A stretch of 64,000 bases of DNA from DAOTYE01 sp034434915 (GTDB lineage: Bacteria > Chloroflexota > Dehalococcoidia > Dehalococcoidales > RBG-16-60-22): positions 1 to 64,000 of the forward strand of contig DAOTYE010000023.1 in assembly GCA_034434915.1 (NCBI GenBank), in the 5' to 3' direction. Positions 17,099 to 26,314 of the stretch are shown here, piece by piece. The notes beneath the pieces are model-generated. The model searched no databases and was not told the DNA's origin. It saw only the letters and a list, made by a program, of their open reading frames with translations. Position numbers and translations under genes: made by a program. Within the stretch, counting starts at the first letter, position 1. Each line of letters begins with the position of its first letter.

Positions 17099-18041
17099 TA
17101 TTCTCTTCCTTCTGCCGTGCCATGGGATGGGCGGCAAGGTAAATCTTCTTAGCCTGAGTTTTGCTCACGTGGGTGTAAATCTGAGTGGTGGAAAGCTGGG
17201 AATGGCCCAGCAGCTCCTGCACCACCCTTAAATCTGCCCCGCCGTCAAGCATGTGGGTAGCGAAGGTATGGCGCAAGAGGTGGGGGTGAACGTGTTTCTC
17301 AATGCCGGCATGGCGGGCGTACTCCTCAATGATTTTCTGGATTCTGCGCGCCGAAATGCGCTTGCCGTAGCGATTCAGGAAGATGGCTTGTGTCTTTTTC
17401 TGCGCTTTGCTTTCCGCGAGGAGGAGCGGGCGCCCTTCTTTCAGATAGAGGCTGAGCATCCGTGCCGCCGGCGCGCCGATGAGCACTATCCGCTCCTTTG
17501 ACCCTTTGCCCCAAACGCGGACTTCATTGGTGTCAAGGTCAACCTGCTCCAGGTTCAGCTTTTCCAGCTCGCTCACCCTGAGACCGGAGGCATAGAGAAG
17601 CTCAAGGAGGGCGCGGTCACGCTGTCCATGAGGGGTGGACAGGTCAGGAGCTTCCAGGAGTTTGACCGTCTCCTGCACGGTGAGGAATTCCGGCAGACGT
17701 CTGTCCAGCTTGGGGGATGAGGCGCCTTCCATGGGATTTCTGGTTATGACGCCTTCCCGCATGAGAAAACGGTAGAACGAACGGATGGCGGAGAGCTTGC
17801 GGGTGATGCTTCTCTTGACCACCCCCTGCCCCATGAGCCAGGCAATATAGTCGCGGATGACGTTCTTGTCCACCAGCTCCAGTGTGTCTATCTTCTTCTG
17901 CTTGAGGAACTGGAAGAAGCCTTTTTCGGGACCGCGCTTGTAGTTGCCAATGAGGTCGCTGGTATAATTGCGGAGGGTGTACGGGGAAGCGTTTTTCTCC
18001 GCTTTCAGATAATCAATATATCTATTGAAGATTTCCTGCAT
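17052..18041 (-). CDS. xerC: Tyrosine recombinase XerC/XerD
   Basis: This 329-residue protein has an N-terminal SAM-like core-binding domain (YIDYLKAEKNASPYTLRNY) and a catalytic domain with all active residues: Arg in ASGLRVSEL, Lys in GKGSKER, HLLRHTFATH, GHSQLSTTQIY and the nucleophile Tyr in QIYTHVS. It resolves chromosome dimers at dif. The start is the ATG two bases after the topA stop; a longer frame overlaps topA by 34 bases. The order dprA-topA-xerC is a classic housekeeping arrangement, which argues against a mobile integrase. XerC versus XerD cannot be settled from the sequence alone. Confidence 0.92.
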   Translation of the reverse strand: MQEIFNRYIDYLKAEKNASPYTLRNYTSDLIGNYKRGPEKGFFQFLKQKKIDTLELVDKNVIRDYIAWLMGQGVVKRSITRKLSAIRSFYRFLMREGVITRNPMEGASSPKLDRRLPEFLTVQETVKLLEAPDLSTPHGQRDRALLELLYASGLRVSELEKLNLEQVDLDTNEVRVWGKGSKERIVLIGAPAARMLSLYLKEGRPLLLAESKAQKKTQAIFLNRYGKRISARRIQKIIEEYARHAGIEKHVHPHLLRHTFATHMLDGGADLRVVQELLGHSQLSTTQIYTHVSKTQAKKIYLAAHPMARQKEENSEHRPQAAETAPETR

Positions 18042-18043
18042 GG

Positions 18044-20131
18044 CTAACCCTGCGGGATTTTCCCCCGGTACCGGCATTTAGTGCACCGCGCGCTCTCAGC
18101 ACCGTACTGCGTCAGCAGGCTCCCGCATTTGGGGCAGGGCTGGGGGAGAGGCTTGAAGCTCGTGGCGAATTTGCACTCCGGGTAATTACTGCACCCGTAG
18201 AAGGTCTTTTTCTTCTTGTTGACCATCTCAGTGAGCTCGCCGCCGCACTCCGGGCATTTGACTCCGGTCTTAACGCGATAGGGCCTGGTGAACCTACATT
18301 GAGGATAACCACTGCAGGCGAAGAACTTGCCGAACCGTCCCGTCTTGATGACGATGGGCTTACCGCACTGCGGACAGGCTTCTCCTGTTTGCTCATCGGG
18401 AATCTTGACCTTTTCTGCCTTCTGGTGTGCGTTGTCCAGGTCTTTCTGGAACGGGATATAGTAATCGCGGACGACACTCACCCAGTCCCGCTTGGCTTCA
18501 ACGATGTCGTCAAGCTCCTCTTCCATGCGGGCGGTGAACTTAATATCAACGATGTCATTGAAGTGCTCGGTCAGCAGGTCGTTGACCACGTAGCCAATCT
18601 CGGTGGGCTTAAAATAGCCTTTCTCTTTGGTAACATAGCCGCGCTCCTGGATGGTGGAGAGGATGGGAGCATAGGTGCTGGGACGGCCGATGCCGTTCTG
18701 CTCCAGCGTCCTGACCAGGGTGGCTTCCGTATAGCGGGGCGGCGGTTGAGTGAACTTCTGCTCTGAGAAAAGCTCAATAAGCTCAAGCGTATCACCCTTG
18801 CTCAGGCTGGGCAGGATGACTTTCTTTTCTTCCTCAGCATCATCTTTGCTTTCACTGTAAAGGATAATGAAGCCCGGGAAGGTGTTCACCGAGCTGGACG
18901 TCCTGAGGAGATAGCTGGTCTCCTTATTTTCTGCCTCAACGTCAATAGTGGTCACGGCAAAGAGAGCCGACGCCATCTGACTGGCGACCATGCGCTTCCA
19001 GATGAGGTCGTAGAGTTTGAACTGGTTAGTGTTGAGATACTGTTTGATTGAAGCTGGCTCGCGGTGGATTCTGGTGGGGCGGATTGCTTCATGAGCTTCC
19101 TGTGCGCCCTGCACCTTGCTGGTAAAGATACGGGGGCGGGGAGGCAGATACTCCGCGCCGAATTTCTCTGAAATAAAGGCTCTGGTCTCAGTTAGGGCAG
19201 ACTGGGCGACATGAGTGGAGTCCGTGCGCATATAGGTGATGAGGCCCACATTCCCTTCCTCTCCAATGGGCAAGCCTTCATAGAGTTGCTGGGCAAGCGC
19301 CATCGTCTGCTTGGCGGTGAAGTGAAACTTGCGCCAGGCTTCCTGCTGAAGCGTGCTGGTGATGAATGGTGGAGCGGGAGGGCGGGTGATATTTTTGGTA
19401 GCCACTTTGAGCACGCTGTAGTTAGCCTGTTCAAGCTCACCTTTGATGCGGTTTGCCTCAGTCTCATTGCCAATCTTGAGCGGTGAGCCATCAGCCAGCC
19501 CCACTAAGGTAGCTCTAAACGATGGCTTTTCCTTTGGCTTGCTTAACTCCGCCTCAATGACCCAGTATTCTTCAGGGACAAATTTCTGGATTTCCTGCTC
19601 GCGGTCAATGATGATTTTCACAGCCACTGATTGCACCCTGCCAGCGGAAAGACCCCGCTTCACCTTGCGCCAGAGGAGCGGACTGATTTTGTAGCCGAGC
19701 AAGCGGTCAAGGATGCGCCGCGCCTGCTGGGCGTTGACCAACTGCATGTCAATGTCACGGGGATGCTGAAAGGCGTTCTTGACTGCCTCTTCAGTGATTT
19801 CATGGAAGACGACTCGTTTGTAGGGCAACCCATCTGATTTGATGACCTCAGCCAGATGCCATGCGATTGCCTCGCCTTCGCGGTCGGGGTCGGTGGCGAG
19901 ATAGACGGTAGAGGCATCTCTGACCGCTTCTCTAAGCTCATTGACAATCCTGGCTTTGGCTTTGGGCACTACGTATTTGGGTGCAAAATCATTATCTATC
20001 GCTACGCCAAGGGTGCTCCGTGGGAGGTCGCGGATGTGCCCCAGCGATGCTTTGAGCACATAGCCTCTGCCCAGGATTTTGCCCAGCGTTTTTGCTTTTG
20101 CCGGCGATTCCACGATGACGATGTTTTTCAT
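18044..20131 (-). CDS. topA: DNA topoisomerase I
   Basis: This 695-residue type IA topoisomerase relaxes negative supercoils. It begins with the Toprim domain (IVIVESPAKAKTLGKILG; acidic DPDREGEAIAWH near residue 110), contains the nucleophile Tyr300 in GLITYMRTDST, and ends in three C4 zinc fingers (CPQCGKP...CSGYPQC, CPECGGE...CSNYPEC, CPKCGSL...CTKC). Length and layout are normal for bacterial TopA. It starts one base after the dprA stop and is followed two bases later by xerC, so the three are one operon. Confidence 0.97.
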   Translation of the reverse strand: MKNIVIVESPAKAKTLGKILGRGYVLKASLGHIRDLPRSTLGVAIDNDFAPKYVVPKAKARIVNELREAVRDASTVYLATDPDREGEAIAWHLAEVIKSDGLPYKRVVFHEITEEAVKNAFQHPRDIDMQLVNAQQARRILDRLLGYKISPLLWRKVKRGLSAGRVQSVAVKIIIDREQEIQKFVPEEYWVIEAELSKPKEKPSFRATLVGLADGSPLKIGNETEANRIKGELEQANYSVLKVATKNITRPPAPPFITSTLQQEAWRKFHFTAKQTMALAQQLYEGLPIGEEGNVGLITYMRTDSTHVAQSALTETRAFISEKFGAEYLPPRPRIFTSKVQGAQEAHEAIRPTRIHREPASIKQYLNTNQFKLYDLIWKRMVASQMASALFAVTTIDVEAENKETSYLLRTSSSVNTFPGFIILYSESKDDAEEEKKVILPSLSKGDTLELIELFSEQKFTQPPPRYTEATLVRTLEQNGIGRPSTYAPILSTIQERGYVTKEKGYFKPTEIGYVVNDLLTEHFNDIVDIKFTARMEEELDDIVEAKRDWVSVVRDYYIPFQKDLDNAHQKAEKVKIPDEQTGEACPQCGKPIVIKTGRFGKFFACSGYPQCRFTRPYRVKTGVKCPECGGELTEMVNKKKKTFYGCSNYPECKFATSFKPLPQPCPKCGSLLTQYGAESARCTKCRYRGKIPQG

Positions 20132-20132
20132 A

Positions 20133-21254
20133 TCAGTCCACTTTCACCCGGTATTGCTCGCGGACTTCCCTCGCCAGAACGTAGCTCATCGGTCCCACCT
20201 GTTTCACCAGACCTTTTAACTCCATCATGGCAAGCGTACTGCTCACCGTAGCCACCGGCAGTCCGCTGGTGCGGCAGACTTCATCAATATGGGTGGGCTC
20301 AGCGCTGAGTTTTTTCATCAACAGTGATTCCGTATCTGTCTCCGGCAGAACCTCTTTCATTTCCAACTGCTGAGCGACGGCGGTAAGGTTCAGCTCTTCC
20401 AGAATATCAGTATAATCCCGCACCAGCTTGGCGCCTTCCTGAATCAGGCGGTTAGTGCCACGGCTGGCAGGGGATAAAATGCTTCCTGGCACCGCAAAGA
20501 CCTCACGGTTCTGCTCCACTGCCAGCTGGGCGGTAATCATGGCGCCGCTGGTCTCATCGCCTTCAGTCACCAGCACGCCCAGACTCATGCCGCTCAGGAT
20601 GCGGTTGCGGCGGGGGAAGTTCTCCGCACGGGGCTTGGTGCCCAGCGGGTATTCACTGATGAGGGCGCCCTGCTGAATGATGCGCCGCGCCAGGCGGGCA
20701 TTTTCAGCGGGATAAACGATGTCCAGCCCACAGCCGCAGATGGCAATTGTTCTGCCGCCAGCTTCCAGCGCCGCCTGGTGGGCAATGGTATCAATGCCCT
20801 TAGCTAGACCGCTGACGATGGTGATTTTATTCCTGACCAGGTCAGTGACGATTTCTTCCGTGACCTGCCGGCCGTACACCGTTGCCCGCCGCGTGCCTAC
20901 GATGGCGATACACCACTCGTCTGCCGGGAGGAGTGAGCCCCTGATATAGATGACCGGAGGATAATCGTAGATTTCTTTGAGGCGGGCGGGATAGTCTTTG
21001 TCATGATAGGTGAGTACCTGCACACCGTAGCGGTCAAGCTTCTCCATCTCAGCATCAAGGGCGATTTTAGGACGCCAGTCAGAAATAGCGTTGACCGTGC
21101 TCTCATCCAGCCCTGCCTGTTTCAGTTCAGCCGCAGACGCATGCCAGGCGTTTTCCAGCGTGCCGAAATGGCTCTCAAGCTGGGAGAATTTCACCCGCCC
21201 GATGCCGGGGATGATATTGAAGCCCACCCAATAGCTAAGCTCTTTTTGTTCCAT
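20133..21254 (-). CDS. dprA: DNA processing protein DprA (Smf)
   Basis: This 373-residue protein has the DprA Rossmann core: IAIVGTRRATVYGR, VSGLAKGIDTIAHQAAL and ISEYPLGTKPRAENFPRRNRI. An N-terminal helix-hairpin region and a C-terminal winged helix (DEVCRTSGLPVATVSSTLAMMELKGLV) flank it. DprA loads RecA on incoming single-stranded DNA in transformation. A TAAGGT site precedes the ATG. It leads the dprA-topA-xerC operon; the two tRNA-Ser genes lie just upstream on the same strand. Confidence 0.95.
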   Translation of the reverse strand: MEQKELSYWVGFNIIPGIGRVKFSQLESHFGTLENAWHASAAELKQAGLDESTVNAISDWRPKIALDAEMEKLDRYGVQVLTYHDKDYPARLKEIYDYPPVIYIRGSLLPADEWCIAIVGTRRATVYGRQVTEEIVTDLVRNKITIVSGLAKGIDTIAHQAALEAGGRTIAICGCGLDIVYPAENARLARRIIQQGALISEYPLGTKPRAENFPRRNRILSGMSLGVLVTEGDETSGAMITAQLAVEQNREVFAVPGSILSPASRGTNRLIQEGAKLVRDYTDILEELNLTAVAQQLEMKEVLPETDTESLLMKKLSAEPTHIDEVCRTSGLPVATVSSTLAMMELKGLVKQVGPMSYVLAREVREQYRVKVD

Positions 21255-21279
21255 ATTACCTTACATTATATATAAAAGA

Positions 21280-21371
<92 letters not shown>

Positions 21372-21434
21372 GCGGGCTTCTGTCTTATTTTATCTTGAGC
21401 TAGTTATCCGTCCCGTGTCAAATCCTTTCTGTCA

Positions 21435-21526
21435 TGGCGGAGAGGGTGGGATTCGAACCCACGTCCCGATTTGCACCGGGAACCGCTTTTCGAGAGCGGC
21501 ACCATCAACCACTCGGACACCTCTCC
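21435..21526 (-). tRNA. tRNA-Ser (CGA)
   Basis: A 92-base cloverleaf with the same acceptor stem as its neighbour, anticodon loop CTCGAAA, a long variable arm and an encoded CCA. It lies 63 bases upstream of tRNA-Ser(GGA) on the same strand, so the two are probably processed from one precursor. Confidence 0.95.
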
Positions 21527-21751
21527 AGATAGCTCTGCAATAGTGTAATTATACCCGCTCAAAGAGTGGGGCGTCAAAGCTTCCCCAGAGTCTGTAATAG
21601 TTCCCGTAGCTGAGGTCATAAGCGATAAAGCGAGGCGGTGATGAGGCAGGCAAGGTGGCAGGGTGCCTGGCTGCCATCAGTCAAGCTCAGGATGAGTATG
21701 GTCATGATAACAGTACTAACCAGGACCGGGAGAGATGTGGCTGAAGTTATT

Positions 21752-21781
21752 TTGCCGGGGTAATCTGTGCTGTGCTAAAAT
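21752..21781 (+). promoter_or_regulatory. Promoter of the MFS gene at 21794
   Basis: TTGCCG (21752-21757), an 18-base spacer and TAAAAT (21776-21781). The ATG at 21794 is only 12 bases after the -10 box and has no Shine-Dalgarno, so the mRNA is probably leaderless. Confidence 0.5.
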
Positions 21782-21793
21782 GGCTCAACACCG

Positions 21794-23065
21794 ATGTCAG
21801 AAGTCTCAAGGCGGACACCTTTCTACTACGGCTGGGTAATAGCCTTCAGTTTTCTCATCAGCGGCATTGCCATCTACGGCGTCCGTTTCACCTACGGCGT
21901 TTTCTTTAAATCTCTGGAAAGCGAGTTCAGCCTTTCCCGGGCGGCGACCTCTTCCATCCTTTCCATCAATCTGGTGGTGTCCGGCATATCCGCTTTTCTG
22001 ATGGGCTGGGCTCTGGATAGATACGGACCGAAGGTCGCCATGTTTGTGATGGGCTTACTGACAGGGCTGGGACTGGTTGCCACTGGTTTTGCCAACTCCC
22101 TGTGGCACTTATACCTGACTTATGGCGTTCTGGTGGCAATGGGTATTGGCGCTGTTTTTGTAGTTCCCATGGCGACTATTTCCAGATGGTTTGACCGGAA
22201 ACGGGGTCTGGCGGCTGGCATTGCCAGCTCAGGCATCGGGCTGGGGCCGATAATCCTGGCACCTCTGGGCACTTACATCATCCTGAACTATAGCTGGCGT
22301 GTTGCTTTTATCGTCACGGGCTTTGCCGCGCTAATCGTCATTATTGCGGTATCCAGGTTGCTGAAAAGAAGCCCGGAAAGGCATGAGGCACTTCCTGGCA
22401 GGAACAGCACATTATCAAATGAAGAGAGACAAGACGCCAGACAACAAGACGGGCTATCTCTGAGTGAAGCCCTGCGGGCGCGCAGTTTTTACCTGATTCT
22501 ACTGATATACGTCTTTTTCTCCTCCAGCATTTTCTTTGTCACGACCCATCTGGTCCCTCACGTGACTGACGCCGGTTTCTCCGCCATGGATGCGGCGGCG
22601 GTGCTCAGCATGATAGGCGCCGCGGCGATTGCGGGCAGGGTGCTGATGGGGATTGTTTCTGACAGGTTTGGCAGGAGATTCGCCGTCGTTTTATGTGCTT
22701 TGCTTCAGAGCGCCGCCATCCTGTCTCTAATCTGGGCGCGTGAGTACAGGATGATAGAGGTATTCGCTGTTGTTTATGGTGTCGCTTACAGCGGTATGAG
22801 CCCATCGCTGGCAGCCCTTATCGGCGATACGTTTGGCGTCAGCCGGCTCGGCACCATACTGGGCGTGCTTGAAGTGGGGTTTGGGCTCGGGGCGGCTGCC
22901 GGCCCAACCGTAGGCGGATACATCTTTGACGTTACCGGCAGTTATCATGCCGCGTTTGTACTGTGGTCAGCGGCGATGTTCACCGCAGGCCTGATTGCGT
23001 TCCTGGTGAGGCGGGAACAAAGCCAGGATGTCAGTAGATTACTCACATTGACAGACAGCACCTAA
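21794..23065 (+). CDS. MFS transporter, oxalate/formate-antiporter-like (OFA/MCT group)
   Basis: This 423-residue protein has 12 predicted membrane helices. It opens with FYYGWVIAFSFLISGIAIYGVRFTYGVFF, the layout typical of OFA/monocarboxylate transporters, and has MFS loops MGWALDRYGPK and MGIVSDRFGRRF. The central charged loop lies around residues 195-225. Substrates in this group are small carboxylates; the exact one is unknown. It precedes the corrinoid methyltransferase cluster in the same direction, but that cluster has its own promoter overlapping this gene's 3' end, so uptake of its substrate is only a possibility. Confidence 0.85.
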   Translation: MSEVSRRTPFYYGWVIAFSFLISGIAIYGVRFTYGVFFKSLESEFSLSRAATSSILSINLVVSGISAFLMGWALDRYGPKVAMFVMGLLTGLGLVATGFANSLWHLYLTYGVLVAMGIGAVFVVPMATISRWFDRKRGLAAGIASSGIGLGPIILAPLGTYIILNYSWRVAFIVTGFAALIVIIAVSRLLKRSPERHEALPGRNSTLSNEERQDARQQDGLSLSEALRARSFYLILLIYVFFSSSIFFVTTHLVPHVTDAGFSAMDAAAVLSMIGAAAIAGRVLMGIVSDRFGRRFAVVLCALLQSAAILSLIWAREYRMIEVFAVVYGVAYSGMSPSLAALIGDTFGVSRLGTILGVLEVGFGLGAAAGPTVGGYIFDVTGSYHAAFVLWSAAMFTAGLIAFLVRREQSQDVSRLLTLTDST

Positions 23066-23077
23066 AGCCAATATACT
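23048..23077 (+). promoter_or_regulatory. Promoter of the corrinoid methyltransferase operon
   Basis: A consensus TTGACA (23048-23053), an 18-base spacer and TATACT (23072-23077). It straddles the stop of the MFS gene and lies 77 bases before the corrinoid protein start. Confidence 0.6.
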
Positions 23078-23154
23078 ATGTGCCAAGAAACGCGTTAGCT
23101 CCGGTTTTTTCACCGGACGCAAAAAGTTCATAAGTGAAAGAAGGAGGAACGGGT

Positions 23155-23793
23155 ATGGCAGACATTCTCAAAGCTATTGCGCAGGGCGTGGAGAAGGGGG
23201 ATGACCAGAAGGTGGTGGAACTGGTGACGCAGGCAGTTAAGAGCGGGATACCAGCACTGCAGGTTCTGGACAAGGGATTGGTGCCGGGCATCCAGGCGCT
23301 GGGCAGATGCTTTAAAGAGGGGACAGCATATCTGCCGGAGGTGCTGATTGCCACCAGAGCGATGAACCGGGGCGTGGAGGTCCTCAAGCCACACCTCGCC
23401 AATGTCAAAGTCCAGAGCAAGGGGACTGTGGTTATCGGCACGGTAGAAGGGGACATGCACGACATCGGCAAGAACCTGGTGAGACTGATGCTGGAGAGCA
23501 ATGGCTTTACAGTTGATGACCTGGGCAATGATGTTTTGCCGGATACCTTCGTCAGCGCGGTGAAGAGCAAGCCGGTGGATATAGTCGCCATGTCAGCGCT
23601 CCTTACCATGACCATGACCAATATGCCCAGGGTCATTGAGGCATTGAAACAGGCGGGATTGAGAGATAAGGTTAAAATTATGATTGGCGGCGCTCCCATC
23701 ACTCGGGAGTTCGCCAACGAGATTGGAGCGGAGGGGTTTGCGGAAGACTGCGTGTCAGCCGTTGATGAAGCACTGAAACTGGTGAAGAAATAG
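23155..23793 (+). CDS. Corrinoid (B12-binding) methyltransferase protein
   Basis: This 212-residue protein has an N-terminal helical cap domain (residues 1-85) and a C-terminal cobalamin-binding Rossmann domain with the base-off motif D100-M-H102-D-I-G105, then MSALLTMTMTNM and IMIGGAPIT. Proteins of this MtbC/MtaC type carry the methyl group between a substrate methyltransferase and an acceptor enzyme. The start follows AAGGAGGAA; the longer frame adds seven residues with no ribosome site. It is first in an operon with a UroD-family methyltransferase ten bases downstream, its natural partner. Confidence 0.92.
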   Translation: MADILKAIAQGVEKGDDQKVVELVTQAVKSGIPALQVLDKGLVPGIQALGRCFKEGTAYLPEVLIATRAMNRGVEVLKPHLANVKVQSKGTVVIGTVEGDMHDIGKNLVRLMLESNGFTVDDLGNDVLPDTFVSAVKSKPVDIVAMSALLTMTMTNMPRVIEALKQAGLRDKVKIMIGGAPITREFANEIGAEGFAEDCVSAVDEALKLVKK

Positions 23794-23803
23794 GAGGGGT
23801 CTC

Positions 23804-25000
23804 ATGAGCCAGGATAAGACCTCCATGCCCAACAGGGAAAAATTTAAGGCATTCTGTCACGGGGAGCGGCTGGGTGAAGTCCCCTTGTATAGCTGGTTTC
23901 ATCGCTACTGGACAGATACCCCTGAGGAATGGATTAAAAAGGGAGCACCTAAAGAGATAGGGACCGGAAAGGGGTTCCGGGAGTATTTCCAGCTGGACCA
24001 TCTCCACGGCTTGGAAGAAATCGTCTCTGAAATTAACCGTGCTGACTTAAAGAATGATGCCACCGTTCAGGGCCCGGGGCGCTATCATCCCACACCGCCC
24101 ATCGTCCCAGTTTTTCCCCTGAAGACATTGCGAGAAGATGAGCGCCACCGTGTAGAGACGACTTATAGCGGAGCCATTGTGGAAGTGTCTAAAGAGTTCC
24201 CCTGGCGCATGCCTAAATACCTTGAATACCCGGTAAAAGACTGGGCGACCTGGAAAGAGTATAAAAAAAGGCTTGACCCGTATACTCCTGAGCGCTGGCC
24301 CAAGGACTGGTGGAGCTTTGTAGAGAAGCGGAACAAAGAAGATGTGCCCACCATGTTGCTTATGGCTGGATTTTTTGGCGTGCTGAGAGAATGGACCGGC
24401 GTAGAGAGACTGCTCTACATGTTTTATGACGAACCTAAGCTCGTTGAAGACATGATGGACCAGGTGCTCTATCTCATTCTGGGAGTGGCGCGAAGGGTAG
24501 TCAAGGACATGAGAATTGAGGCTATCCGTTTCTGGGAAGACATGGCATACCGCAGTGGTCCGCTCATCTCCCCGGACATGGTCAGAAAATTCATGGCACC
24601 GCGCTACAAGCAGGTAACAGATTTCATGCGCAGTCATGGCGTTGACATCATCCACATTGATAGCGATGGCAATATCCATGAGCTTATCCCCATCTGGCTT
24701 GAGTGCGGCATCAATTTTCCGTGGCCCTTTGAAATTGCCGCAGGGAATGACCCTGTGGCGATGAGGAAAAAATACGGCAAGAATCTGATAATTGGAGGCG
24801 GGATAGATAAGAAGGCACTGATTGCTGGCAAAGAAGCAACCAAGCAGGAAGTCATGTCCAAGGTGCCGTATCTGGTGAAAACAGGCGGCTATTTCCCCGG
24901 TCTTGACCATGTCATTCCGCCGGATGTGCCGTTTGAAAACTTCAAGTATTTCATCAATTTGCTCCGGGAAATCAATGGCATGCCCAAATTGCCAGAATAG
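23804..25000 (+). CDS. Uroporphyrinogen decarboxylase-family methyltransferase
   Basis: This 398-residue protein has the UroD/MtaA-type barrel. Its C-terminal half reads VDIIHIDSDGNIHELIPIWL then GINFPWPFEIAAG and GGGIDKK, the pattern seen in cobamide-dependent methyltransferases of this family. The His-x-Cys zinc site of classic MtaA/MtbA is not present in that form (HIDSDGN instead), so the methyl donor or acceptor is probably different. True heme biosynthesis is unlikely because of this sequence and the paired corrinoid gene. It has a GGAGGGG ribosome site and is followed 23 bases later by an aldolase gene. Confidence 0.88.
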   Translation: MSQDKTSMPNREKFKAFCHGERLGEVPLYSWFHRYWTDTPEEWIKKGAPKEIGTGKGFREYFQLDHLHGLEEIVSEINRADLKNDATVQGPGRYHPTPPIVPVFPLKTLREDERHRVETTYSGAIVEVSKEFPWRMPKYLEYPVKDWATWKEYKKRLDPYTPERWPKDWWSFVEKRNKEDVPTMLLMAGFFGVLREWTGVERLLYMFYDEPKLVEDMMDQVLYLILGVARRVVKDMRIEAIRFWEDMAYRSGPLISPDMVRKFMAPRYKQVTDFMRSHGVDIIHIDSDGNIHELIPIWLECGINFPWPFEIAAGNDPVAMRKKYGKNLIIGGGIDKKALIAGKEATKQEVMSKVPYLVKTGGYFPGLDHVIPPDVPFENFKYFINLLREINGMPKLPE

Positions 25001-25023
25001 CTGAGTTAAAGGGAATTGCGAAA

Positions 25024-25812
25024 ATGAAGAATCTCAAACAGGCTCTCCGCAATGGAGAGCCTATTATTGGCGTTATCATCGCCTCAGGTAGTCCGGCAAT
25101 GGTGGAGATAGCAGGATACGCCGGATACGATTTCGTTTACATTGATTGCGAACATGGCGTGACCAGCCCTTTTGGACGGGAATTTCAGGAGATGGTGCGC
25201 GCGGCGGAGGCGGCGGATATCACAGCTATTACCCGCATCATCAGCAATGATGTGAGCCAGGTGCGCAAGGTTCTGGATTCTGGCGCCAAAGGTGTGGTCG
25301 TCCCGTTCCTGAACACGGCAGAGGACGCGCAGAAGCTGGTGGCGAACTGCCTGTATCCGCCGGAGGGCAACCGGGGTGCGGCGCCCGGGGTGAGAGCACC
25401 CCAGTATGGCGCCATGGACTGGTACGAGTTTATGAAAAAGTCCAACGATGAGATACTTGCCGTTGGCATACTGGAGCGGCAACAGGGTATGGCAAATCTG
25501 GAGGCGATTTGCTCGGTGAAAGGGTTGACAGCGGTATTCACCGGATTTTTTGACTTCGGGCTGGAGCTGGCACTGCCGGAGAAAGATGCCGCAGCGGTCA
25601 TAGACCAAGCTCGCACCAGGGTCATCAGCATCGCCAGCAAGAAGGGTGTGTTCGTGGGCGATGTGGCATTGACTCCGCAGATGGTGCCTTCGCTGGTGAG
25701 GCAGGGCGTGCGCATTATCCTGACGCCTGCGGACACCAGCCTGTTTCTGGGTGTGGCAAAGCAATTTGTGGAAGAGTCACGGACGCTGTTAAAGAAAGTG
25801 AAGATTAAATAA
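25024..25812 (+). CDS. HpcH/HpaI-family class II aldolase
   Basis: This 262-residue protein keeps the active-site residues of HpcH/HpaI aldolases: His in YIDCEHG near residue 43, Arg in AITRII, and the metal ligands Glu in GILERQQG and Asp in TGFFDFGLEL. These enzymes cleave 2-keto-3-deoxy or 4-hydroxy-2-keto acids to pyruvate and an aldehyde. The metal-ligand surroundings (LERQQ, GFFDFG) differ from the usual IET and GPxDLS, so the substrate may be unusual. It sits third in the corrinoid cluster, 15 bases before the cyclophilin-like gene. Confidence 0.88.
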   Translation: MKNLKQALRNGEPIIGVIIASGSPAMVEIAGYAGYDFVYIDCEHGVTSPFGREFQEMVRAAEAADITAITRIISNDVSQVRKVLDSGAKGVVVPFLNTAEDAQKLVANCLYPPEGNRGAAPGVRAPQYGAMDWYEFMKKSNDEILAVGILERQQGMANLEAICSVKGLTAVFTGFFDFGLELALPEKDAAAVIDQARTRVISIASKKGVFVGDVALTPQMVPSLVRQGVRIILTPADTSLFLGVAKQFVEESRTLLKKVKIK

Positions 25813-25827
25813 AGGGAGGAGAGTTCA

Positions 25828-26208
25828 ATGGCTAAAACAGTAAAGATTAAGTCAGGGGCGATTGAAGTCTCCGCTGAGTTTAACGACACGAAGACTGCGG
25901 AGGCAATCTGGAAAGCGCTTCCCATCAAGGCGAGGGCAAACCGGTGGGGGGATGAAATCTACTTTTCCATACCGGTGAGGCTGGGGCAGGAAAAGGGACA
26001 GGAACTAGTCAGCGTGGGGGATTTAGCCTACTGGCCCTCCGGGAGCGGCTTCTGTATTTTCTTCGGTCCCACTCCAGTCAGCGTGGGCAATGAGCCACGC
26101 CCAGCAAGCGCAGTGACGGTATTTGGCAAAGTCATCGGAGATGCCACGGTGTTCCGAAAAGTAGCGGACGGGGCTGAAATCACCATCAGCAGAGAAAAAG
26201 AGAGTTAA
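25828..26208 (+). CDS. Cyclophilin-like fold protein (DUF369/TM1367 type)
   Basis: This 126-residue protein matches the TM1367-like cyclophilin-fold family: AEFNDTKTAEAIWKALP, then GDEIYFSIPV, GDLAYWPSGSGFCIFFGPTP and VFGKVIGD. These lack proven prolyl isomerase activity and their role is unknown. A GGGAGGAG ribosome site precedes it. It is the last gene of the corrinoid / UroD / aldolase operon, which suggests it binds or processes the same small molecule. Confidence 0.8.
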   Translation: MAKTVKIKSGAIEVSAEFNDTKTAEAIWKALPIKARANRWGDEIYFSIPVRLGQEKGQELVSVGDLAYWPSGSGFCIFFGPTPVSVGNEPRPASAVTVFGKVIGDATVFRKVADGAEITISREKES

Positions 26209-26314
26209 AGAATAATTTATTCCCAGCCACTTTTTTCTCACACGTACTTCTGCTATAATAGCGTGGTTTTTAGCATACTCTGCTCAGCAAATTTCAGAGG
26301 AAGGAGGTTAGTGA

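Noticed and set aside
17052..18041. xerC as the integrase of a mobile element
   Set aside because: It is in the conserved dprA-topA-xerC order, with no attachment repeats or phage genes nearby.
23101..23118. A terminator hairpin CCGG-N8-CCGG before the corrinoid gene
   Set aside because: The stem is only four pairs and lies downstream of a strong promoter, so it would not terminate.
24047..24910. A 287-residue minus-strand open frame
   Set aside because: It is antisense to the UroD-family methyltransferase, whose motifs are convincing.
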